A DNA stretch of 64,000 nt. It comes from Lithodes maja. Lineage: Eukaryota > Arthropoda > Malacostraca > Decapoda > Lithodidae. A program made the position numbers and the translations under genes. This document shows, piece by piece, positions 56,122-64,000 of this stretch; the stretch's first letter is position 1, and each line of letters opens with the position of its first letter. Location of the stretch: positions 62,001 to 126,000 of the forward strand of contig JBAKBP010001587.1 in assembly GCA_037953745.1 (NCBI GenBank). The letters are read 5' to 3'. Under the pieces are notes generated by a model, which made no database searches, was not told the origin of the DNA, and worked only from the letters and a program-made list of their open reading frames with translations.

Positions 56122-57940
56122 TGTTACGGCTGGATCGGCAATACATATTCGGGATTCTTGATCGTAGGACAGAAATGGCTTATGTGACAACGACACGCTC
56201 GATTCCAGTCCCAAATACTATATGCTCCAGACAACAAAAGCACCAACGCCCTACAGAGTTATCGTCTATGGTAACGAGGTACCTTAACTCGGCGAAAGTG
56301 TACAACAGGGGTAGGCTATGAGGCTAAACTCCCTCAGACATTTATAGGTTACGTTATTACTAAAGAAATGCAATACTCAAGAAACTACGTTAATATTAAG
56401 CCTCTAATAATGTAGAATAGAAGCAGGCTAAAGGTATGACAGTGAAATGCTAAATGACAAATGTACACGCCTACTTGAAAGCGCGTGCACTAGAATAACT
56501 GTCCCCTACTAACATGCACTAGCATGTAGCATACAAGATGTTCATGATCCAGTAGATACCTAATAATACACATGGAAGGAACATAAATAGTAGTCACTTA
56601 TTATAAGAATGAATCTATACTTGGAATAACTAAAAGGTTGCAGGCAACAGTACTGCGCCGGTAGCCTACTACCGCATAGGCTACTTCGCTTCTCTCACTC
56701 TGTCTCCCCTCTGAGTCCGTATGCGCCCTACGCAATAGAACTCTGGAAACAGCAGCAAAACGACAGTGCAGTTAATTGATACATGAAAGTATTAATAGTG
56801 TTGTCTTGTGTGTGAGTAATGTGTATTGTAAAGTGTTACATACATATACTTAAAGAGAGCTGCAATGCATAGTAAAATAAAGATATCACCCACTCATCAT
56901 CCCCATGTGTTCTAGCTAGCAGGCCAAGTCACAGGAACAACGAGTCCCAGCACCGAAAGCGAGAACCCAGGAAAAGACTGCAGAGAACACAAGGACAGAT
57001 AAATTACGTTACTCTACTATACCGGCACTACGAGCGAGCTGTAGTCTCTGGTACTGCACTCGCTCCTGGCTCGGTAGGCAAATCAAGGCTAAGTCCTCGC
57101 CCCTCTACAGACAACTCCTGGGCATGGTCGGGCTCTTACACATGGCACTAGTCTAGTCACAAATTGGATGATGAGCTGGGCATATAACTCGTGAACATGT
57201 AGAACGTTCACCAACTATCCTCATCAAGAAGATCGCTGTTCACATTAACCCCTTAAATCTAATACATGTAAATAATATGCTTGTCCTAAGAGTAATACGA
57301 GAGGTGAGTGCTGAAACTCCTTTAGGACCTCAAGGGAAGGTTATGCATTTAAATAGAGAGAAGAATGAAATGAGAGTAATGTCGTCAGAGAGAAAGAGTG
57401 CAACCGTGAGAAGTTGGGAGAGAGGGCAAGGGATGTTAGAATCTCAAAGGTTCTAGGCAACCTAATCATGGAACACACAGCGAGCCTCCAGGCAATGTGC
57501 AGCACGACAACATGGGCAGCCCAGGCAGCATAGGCAGGCGGCAATGGACTACCAACCCTGTCGCACCTAGCTATAAGCGCAGGGCTGCCAACAGGTCCAT
57601 ACGTCTGGCAACCACCCCCCCGGCAGCGTGGCGCATTGCTACCCTCTCGCTCTGAAGTCTAACTCACTCTCTCTCTCTGAATTCCTATTGTCTTATCTAT
57701 CAACTTCTCTATTGATACTACATATTAAATGGAAGGTCTCGACATGGCTTAAAACAAAACCCACCACTGGTTAGCACATGACGAGACCTTTGCAGAGATA
57801 CAAAGAACATAGTTATACGTTGTCACACTCAATATAAGCAGCCAGCACGGTACAGCGGTACACGGTACCGCACCGTGGCGGTACAGTGGAGTACCAAGGA
57901 GTACAATCAGGTAGCGTTGCCACGCACTGGGTGCGTCACA
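56122..57940 (-). repeat. 3' LTR of element C
   Basis: 1819 bp, TGTTACGGCTGG to GTGCGTCACA on plus. Sense ends TGTGACGC...CGTAACA match the termini of A and B. Confidence 0.9.
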
Positions 57941-57952
57941 GCCCCCCCAAGA
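57941..57952 (-). other. Polypurine tract of element C
   Basis: In sense, TCTTGGGGGGGC directly before the 3' LTR. Confidence 0.7.
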
Positions 57953-58222
57953 TTTTAGATAATCGACCTTAGAAGCATTATCAAAATCTGACAGGCAACC
58001 AACCGACCTGCTACCCTTAGCTGCCACTAATTGCAAAAGGTGCACAACAACTGAAGTGTGAATTATACATAAAACACAATATCGCATGCATCATGCTACA
58101 ACAATAAAGACTTACAAAACTAAAAAAAAAAATCTCGTTTATTTTATTGTTTTATAATCTTTTTTTGGACGGCGTTATGATAGCCTAATTTTACTCCTGC
58201 TCAACCCACACACCGTGCACGA

Positions 58223-59820
58223 CTATCCTGGATCATCAACCCTTGATAGACAATCTGCTATCACGTTCTCACTCCCGGCAATATGCTGAATGTTGAGATT
58301 ATACTCTTGGAGCATTAGGGACCACCTGGTCAACCGCATATTCCGATTGTGAAACTGATTTAGGAATTTCAAGGGATGATGGTCCGTATAAATCGTCACT
58401 ACCGGGCCGTAGGCTGGAACATAAACTTCGAAATGTTTGAGCGACAAAACGATAGCAAGAAGCTCCTTCTCTATAGTCGAGTAATTCCTTTGTGCCGAAT
58501 TAAACTTGCGAGAAAAGAAGCTCACTGGGTGTTCCAAGCCCTCGGAATCAGTCTGCAGTAACACTGCCCCGGCACCCACACCGCTGGCATCAGTCGCCAG
58601 CTGAAAACTCCTGGAGAAGTCTGGGGCTCTCAAAATCGGATGTGTACACAGCAGGTGCTTGACTAGGTCGAAAGCCCTCTGACACTCCGCAGCCCAACAG
58701 AACTTCACTGACTTCGACAGTAGATCAGTTAACGGTGCTAAGACAGTAGAGTATCCCCGGATGAAGCGCCTATAATAGCCTATCATACCTAGGAACCGCA
58801 TGACCTGGCGCTTAGTGGTGGGCCTGGGAAACATATTGATAGCCTGTATCTTGCTCAGGGGGGGGCACACCCGGCCTAACCCGACCACGAAGCCAAGATA
58901 CTGCACAGTAGCCTTTACAAACTCGCACTTCCTCAGGTTCACCACCAGCCCAGCATCGTGCAACTTCCCAAACAGGGTCTCTAAGTGCCTTAGGTGATTT
59001 TCAAAATTGTCATCATACACTATCACGTCATCAAGGTAGACCGTGCAGTTAGGGATTTCGTCACAAATATCGTTCATCAGGTTCTGAAACGTGGCAGGTG
59101 CGTTCTTAAGCCCATAAGGCATTACGTTACATTGGTAGGTCTTGCCATCTACCACAAAACCACAAACTTGCTTAGCTCGGTCCGACAGGGGTACTTGCCA
59201 GTAGCCTTTTACAAGATCAATTTTAGTAAGGTACTTTGCATTCCCTATCTTGTCCACGCTGTCGTCAACTCGAGGCAAAGGGTAAGGGTTGGTAGTGGTC
59301 AAGCCATTTAGCCTACGAAAATCTATGCAGAACCGCACCTTGCCGTCAGGTTTTGGCTGCAACGTGACGGGTGATGTCCACTTCACATAACCTTCAGTGA
59401 TCATCCCTCTCTCAACCATGTACTTTAACTCCTCCCGTAAAGCTGGCAACTTTACCGGGGGCACACGGTAGGGCACTGACTTGAAGGGCACATTATCACC
59501 GACGTCCACGTCGTGCGTTACCTGAGTAGTGAGACCTGGGTGTTCGGCGAAAACAGAGGGGTATGACCTGAACAGGCCTAGGACAGCAGCACCCTGGTGC
59601 TCAGGCAGGTGACTTACAGCTTGCCTAGCCTCTTGTTCAGTATTCCCCGCCCACTGTTCCGCGGAAATGACACAGTCCCAGCTATCCTCCTCAGCAGCAT
59701 GACTGTCCCCACCTCCTTCTCCACCCTGGCCGCTGCAGGCCAGCACAGGGACAGTGAGAGCCTCTGAGGGGCGTCTCACATACTCTTTCATGAGGTTAAC
59801 ATGACATAACTGATGTTTTT
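58223..59820 (-). CDS. Element C reverse transcriptase-RNase H
   Basis: Sense frame downstream of integrase, entered after the A-run at 59815-59822; the protein-like part starts at about residue 24 of the 555-codon open frame. A linker (ISAEQWAGN, HPGLTTQVTHDVDVG) is followed by RT: WTSPVTLQPKPDGKVRFCID, RVDDSVDKIG, YGLKNAPATFQNLM, and YLDD at residues 285-288. RNase H has TDASG (D434), EKELLAI, YTDHHPL (D503) and NVIADCLSR (D546). The frame stops at VDDPG, 283 bases before the PPT. All catalytic Asp/Glu positions look conserved. Confidence 0.9.
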
Positions 59821-62800
59821 TTTCTACGGTCAGGTGTTGCAACGAGATAATCAAGGTCGGACAGTTTCTTAGCCACCACATACGGCCCAATAAACTTGGA
59901 AGAAAGGGGGTGTCCAGGCAAAGGTAAAAGCAACATTACCTCCTGACCCACCGAAAACTCCCGAAGCTTCACCTTGGCGTCATACTGGTGCTTCATGACC
60001 GCCTGTGCATTAACCAAGTTATTACCTGCCGCTGCCATGCAACCTATAAGTCTCTCCCGGCTCTCAAGGATATATTTAAGTACAGACCCCGGCTTCTCTT
60101 CGCCCTCCCAGATCTCTTTCACCATACTTAAAGGTCCTCTCACATTATGGCCAAAGACTAGTTGATTTGGACTGAACCCCAGGCTCTCTCCTGGGACTTC
60201 ACGTGCAGCGAACAGAACATACGGCAGACCCAAATCCCAATCAGTGTCATGTTCTGCACAGTAACAGCGTAGCATACTCTTCAGGGTCGAGTGCCACCGC
60301 TCCAAGACTCCCTGACTCTCGGGATGGTAGGCTGACGACACTACAGAACATATACCGTGCAACTGAAGGGTTTGCTTGAACAATTTGGATGTAAAATTAC
60401 TCCCCTGGTCTGACTGCACCTCACGTGGAAATCCATAACGGGAACAGAACAATAATAAGTTTTTAACAACTGCCTTTGCCGAGCCGTTTCTCATGGGGTA
60501 TGCGTCCGGGTATCTCGTAGCCACATCCATGATTGTCAACAGGAATTTATTGCCACTACTAGTAGGCGGGAAAGGGCCAACCAAATCTACTACAACTTTG
60601 CTGAACGGAGGCCCGGTGACAGGTATGGGAAACAAAGGTGCCTTCGGGATTGTCTGGTTAGGCTTCCCCGTTGTCTGGCAGGTCGCACACCCAGCCACCC
60701 ATGCACAGACATCAGCCTTGACCCCAGGCCACCAGAAAAACCTGCCCAATGCCGCCAATGTTTTTGTTACCCCCAAATGACCCGCCACCGGCACATCATG
60801 CGCCAGACACAATAAGGACTCTCTATACTTATTTGGAACAACCACCTGGTCTACTACCCTCGCACCGCCCTCCCACTTCGATTTGGGGTCTAGAAATCTG
60901 CGGTACAATATCCTGTTGAGCCTAAAGAAATCTCCCGGCTTCGCATCCCCATCTTCCTCCAACTCTATGGCACCATTGCTATAACGAGCTAGGCTAGCGT
61001 CTTGCAGCTGCTGCTCACTAATGTCCCTGGGCGTCAATGCATCAAGATGGTTTTGTAATAAGACATTACCCCGGCTAGTAGGCTCTACTGCCTTAGTGGC
61101 TCTCGCTACAGCTCTTGCCTCACGCGAAGTCTTACCCAACTCTGCCTTGTTACACACCATATCTGGGCCAGAGTCAACTCCCGTGTTTATTATAGGTCCA
61201 AGTACCGAATCACCGAGAAGTGCAGCAGAATCAATGTCCCTTTTCCTGCCCTTAGCAACCTTCTCCTGATCCTTCCTCCACTGTCCCCGAGCTTGAGTGC
61301 TAGGCTGTGCAGGAGCCGCAGAGCGAGATCGGGTTACCACACAGGCCATCTCATCCTGTTGGCACCTCCCAACCCATTCCCGATTCTCACCATCCACGTC
61401 GGCCGCCCTCTCGGCAACGACTAAGGGTGGAGTCCCGGAAGTGGGCACCGCAAAGTCGTTGCCGAGAAGAAGGTCGACGCCCTCAACTGGCAAACACTCA
61501 ACGATCCCTACATCCAGCTCCCTGCACACCTCTCCCACTCTCAACTCCAACCTCACAAGTGGGTATGACCTCGTAGCATTTATACCCTGCACCACAACAA
61601 CTCTGGCCGCATTTATCGGTTTCCCTGTGAAGTTCCTCAACAAAGTTTGCGAAGCCCCCGTATCCCTCAGCAAGTCAACCCTCCGTAGTTCACTCCCCCA
61701 GCTCACAAACCCGTGCCCCCGATGGCTACAGAAAGTGTCCCGGACAGGTGTCGAGCCTTCCGTACGCTTCTTTACCGCGTGTGCCTCAGCTGCTGACAAC
61801 CTACCCCGGGCAGTTGCTGCAGCCTTCAGAGACACACCGATACTGTGAACCAATGACACCGGCTTAGCGGGAGTGTTACTAGGGCACTCACGTGAGTAAT
61901 GGCCTAGCTTCTGACATTTGTAACATTTCACATCCCCAATGGGCTTCTTCCCTTGTGCGGGCGAAGAAGGGGCCTGACCTTTAGTAAACGGGAGAGGCTT
62001 GTGTTTGTAGGTGTTATTAGGTGCAATGCATTTAGTGTGGTTATGTGTGTCATAGGATTTGTTATTATCGAAAACTCTGGTGGGTGGGGTATAGCGCCCC
62101 TTCTGCCCTGACTCAGCCCTCTGAGTGGCACCGCAACCACGAATCAATGATAATCTGAAGTCTGCCATCTTGGCAGCCTCCTCTACTGTCTTGGGACATT
62201 TTTCCTTAATGTTCAGCGTTAGATCGGTTCCAGTACATTTGTAAAACTGTTCCAGATAGAAAAGTTGCTTAATTTCCTCAGCCGACTCTGCGTGCTCGGA
62301 CCGAAACCAGTTATTACATGCATCTGTTAAGTCCCGTGCGTGCTCCATAAAACTGACGTCGCTCTTCTTATTCACGCCACGGAACTTCAATCTATAAGTT
62401 TCGGGTTGCAGTTCGTAGGCCCGGAGCACAGCCTCCTTCACCAGTCCATACACGACACTCTCGTCCAGTGACAGTGCATCGTAGGCTTTCAACCCCTTAC
62501 CCACTAGACGTGATGAAACTAATGCTGCCCATTTAACCTCCGGCCAGTCATACTCACGACACTTCTTTTCGAAACGAGCAAAAAACTCAGTCACTGCTGT
62601 CTCATCAAATGCGGGTACTAACTTAATTAAATGCGAAAGTGAGTCTGTAACCCGGTGCCCACCACCGAGATGACGCCCCGTGGTCTCTACTCTAGACTTC
62701 TCGACATCCATTTCAGCCTGGTACCTGGTTGCATCCTGATTGGCTTGGATTCTAGCAACCTCTATGCGTTCTATACTAGCCTGTTGTATCTGAGTCTCCT

Positions 62801-63368
62801 GCAGCTTAATCCGTTCTATACTAGCCTGTTGTATCTGAGTCTCCTGCAGCTTAAACTTAGCTAGTTCTAGCTGAAATAACATCTCAGGAGACAGGCCTGG
62901 GGGGGGAGAGCACAAAATGGGGGATCCACACCGAGACGTGTTTACGGGTAAGCCAGCTTGCCCTTGAGAACCCTCCTGCTGCATCGTGCTAAGACTCGCT
63001 GGCTGAGGGCCCAGCTCAGGGGTAGAGTGGAATGGAGGCTTGGAGGGAACCCCCCAAGACCCCACTTCACCCACCGCCCCATCGCCATCACCCAACAAAC
63101 ATGCCACCAAATTCTTCTTGGGCCAACTGTCAGGACAGTCCCGCCCCAAAACCGTGGCTAAACAGCGAAGACCGTAACAATCAATAGCCTGCAGGCGCTG
63201 TTCGGTCAAAGGTGTCTGCAAAAATGCCCGGGCATCCCTCTCTCCACTTATAACACTCCCCTCCCTAAATATCTGTTGTACTTGCTGGTCACTAGGCTGT
63301 ACCGTGTTATCCTCCCCCGTAAATGATGAGTCATTAGACATAGTGCTGGTTATACAATTGCTGTTCAT
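59796..63368 (-). CDS. Element C gag-protease-integrase polyprotein, 1190 codons
   Basis: ATG at 63368, 243 bases inside the 5' LTR edge. Gag: N-domain; coiled coil with a tandemly doubled 15-residue unit (IKLQETQIQQASIER, residues about 172-202); capsid-like core 247-400; CCHC knuckle C482-C485-H490-C495. Protease: DTGAS at 569-573 and LLLGNDF near 633-639. Integrase zinc module: H857, H864, C894, C897. Catalytic D928, D987 and E1023 with exactly 35 residues between the last two (DD35E). A GPYVV-type C-terminal domain ends at the frameshift. Gag, PR and IN share one frame, with no gag-pol shift. RT follows integrase. Confidence 0.9.
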   Translation of the reverse strand: MNSNCITSTMSNDSSFTGEDNTVQPSDQQVQQIFREGSVISGERDARAFLQTPLTEQRLQAIDCYGLRCLATVLGRDCPDSWPKKNLVACLLGDGDGAVGEVGSWGVPSKPPFHSTPELGPQPASLSTMQQEGSQGQAGLPVNTSRCGSPILCSPPPGLSPEMLFQLELAKFKLQETQIQQASIERIKLQETQIQQASIERIEVARIQANQDATRYQAEMDVEKSRVETTGRHLGGGHRVTDSLSHLIKLVPAFDETAVTEFFARFEKKCREYDWPEVKWAALVSSRLVGKGLKAYDALSLDESVVYGLVKEAVLRAYELQPETYRLKFRGVNKKSDVSFMEHARDLTDACNNWFRSEHAESAEEIKQLFYLEQFYKCTGTDLTLNIKEKCPKTVEEAAKMADFRLSLIRGCGATQRAESGQKGRYTPPTRVFDNNKSYDTHNHTKCIAPNNTYKHKPLPFTKGQAPSSPAQGKKPIGDVKCYKCQKLGHYSRECPSNTPAKPVSLVHSIGVSLKAAATARGRLSAAEAHAVKKRTEGSTPVRDTFCSHRGHGFVSWGSELRRVDLLRDTGASQTLLRNFTGKPINAARVVVVQGINATRSYPLVRLELRVGEVCRELDVGIVECLPVEGVDLLLGNDFAVPTSGTPPLVVAERAADVDGENREWVGRCQQDEMACVVTRSRSAAPAQPSTQARGQWRKDQEKVAKGRKRDIDSAALLGDSVLGPIINTGVDSGPDMVCNKAELGKTSREARAVARATKAVEPTSRGNVLLQNHLDALTPRDISEQQLQDASLARYSNGAIELEEDGDAKPGDFFRLNRILYRRFLDPKSKWEGGARVVDQVVVPNKYRESLLCLAHDVPVAGHLGVTKTLAALGRFFWWPGVKADVCAWVAGCATCQTTGKPNQTIPKAPLFPIPVTGPPFSKVVVDLVGPFPPTSSGNKFLLTIMDVATRYPDAYPMRNGSAKAVVKNLLLFCSRYGFPREVQSDQGSNFTSKLFKQTLQLHGICSVVSSAYHPESQGVLERWHSTLKSMLRCYCAEHDTDWDLGLPYVLFAAREVPGESLGFSPNQLVFGHNVRGPLSMVKEIWEGEEKPGSVLKYILESRERLIGCMAAAGNNLVNAQAVMKHQYDAKVKLREFSVGQEVMLLLPLPGHPLSSKFIGPYVVAKKLSDLDYLVATPDRRKKTSVMSC
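62767..62856 (-). repeat. Two 45-bp tandem units in element C gag
   Basis: CGTTCTATACTAGCCTGTTG... occurs at 62767 and 62812, identical over 45 bp. It adds one 15-residue coiled-coil repeat in frame. Confidence 0.9.
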
Positions 63369-63590
63369 AAAAAAAAAAAAGTGCTTATTACTAATTGCAG
63401 TCTCGACTCACAAAATGTTAAAGATGCTTGAATGACTCTACTCTAGACACCCCCAACGAAACAATCTGCAAGTCCACCAATACAATAATGACACAATAAA
63501 AATTCCTCCAATATGCAAGAAAATTCTAGCCAGCTCTACTAGGTAGCATAGAATAGTTCTCCAAAAAACATGTGATAGGATACTACTGAA

Positions 63591-63608
63591 TCTTGTGCAA
63601 GGTCGCCA
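63591..63608 (-). other. Primer-binding site of element C
   Basis: In sense, AAA then TGGCGACCTTGCACAAGA after the LTR end CGTAACA. Confidence 0.6.
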
Positions 63609-63611
63609 TTT

Positions 63612-64000
63612 TGTTACGGCTGGATCGGCAATACATATTCGGGATTCTTGATCGTAGGACAGAAATGGCTTATGTGACAACGACACGCTCGATTCCAGTC
63701 CCAAATACTATATGCTCCAGACAACAAAAGCACCAACGCCCTACAGAGTTATCGTCTATGGTAACGAGGTACCTTAACTCGGCGAAAGTGTACAACAGGG
63801 GTAGGCTATGAGGCTAAACTCCCTCAGACATTTATAGGTTACGTTATTACTAAAGAAATGCAATACTCAAGAAACTACGTTAATATTAAGCCTCTAATAA
63901 TGTAGAATAGAAGCAGGCTAAAGGTATGACAGTGAAATGCTAAATGACAAATGTACACGCCTACTTGAAAGCGCGTGCACTAGAATAACTGTCCCCTACT
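63612..64000 (-). repeat. 5' LTR of element C (partial)
   Basis: 389 bases visible, identical to the start of the 3' LTR; continues beyond the window. Confidence 0.9.

Larger units (their letters stand above)
56122..64000 (-). mobile_element. LTR retrotransposon C (Gmr1-like), near-intact, cut by window end
   Basis: The sense-strand 3' LTR is 56122-57940. The internal region is 57941-63611. The 5' LTR starts at 63612 and runs off the window. The visible 389 bases of the 5' LTR are identical to 56122-56510. The internal region encodes gag-PR-IN-RT-RH, with one homopolymer frameshift as the only break seen. It has the fewest lesions of the three and is very recent. Target duplication cannot be tested because the far end is outside. 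Confidence 0.9.

Noticed and set aside
56121..56321. 66-codon ORF at the LTR edge, repeated at 63611-63811
   Set aside because: It is LTR sequence and appears twice only because the LTRs are identical. No domain, and it sits on the strand opposite to the element.

Overview
The window is eukaryotic repeat DNA and I find no convincing host gene. Everything recognisable as coding is retroelement-derived. The non-LTR families, the degenerate (CCTAA)n tracts (the complement of the arthropod telomere motif TTAGG), the tRNA-headed SINEs and abundant AT/CT/CA microsatellites suggest an arthropod, most likely a decapod crustacean. The organism call is inference; no single-copy gene is available to confirm it.

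Left part (1-16 kb): fragments of two non-LTR families. 'LINE-A' is Jockey-like. An RTE-like family ends in (GATA/TCTA)n. Also present are members of a foldback MITE family, a (CCTAA)-rich satellite split by a tRNA-derived SINE, a TTAA-flanked MITE, a same-orientation pile of CR1 3' ends, and two blocks of a ~285-bp satellite.

Centre (16-42.7 kb): a nest five levels deep. A LINE-A copy (16030-18736, resuming at 42280) is split by a CR1 element (18737-24308, resuming at 42222). The CR1 has a zinc-finger/SGNH-esterase ORF1 and an endonuclease-RT ORF2. It is split by LTR retrotransposon A (24313-42221; 1.7-kb LTRs; TSD CAAC). Inside A lies LTR retrotransposon B (30974-39229). B's left LTR carries a 479-bp TTAA-flanked piggyBac-type MITE (31642-32120), and the sister LTR preserves the empty site. 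B is flanked by a 435-bp direct duplication of A sequence and has no matching short TSD. B's LTRs differ more than those of the enclosing A, which does not fit simple sequential insertion.

Right part (42.7-64 kb): AT-rich unclassified DNA with MITEs; a mosaic of three non-LTR elements in the same orientation (RTE-like 47128-49973, LINE-B 49974-50977, LINE-A 50981-53275); another unclassified stretch; then LTR retrotransposon C (56122 to beyond the window end). C's visible LTR sequence is identical over 389 bp.

A, B and C are all on the minus strand and belong to one lineage. They have Ty3/Gypsy-like protein sequences, but integrase lies upstream of reverse transcriptase (gag-PR-IN-RT-RH). 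That order is typical of Ty1/Copia and, among Gypsy-like elements, of the Gmr1 group. C is nearly intact (one homopolymer frameshift between IN and RT). A is broken by frameshifts, a nonsense codon and the B insertion. B has lost most of IN and RT through three deletions that leave one open frame, so it could only move with enzymes supplied in trans.
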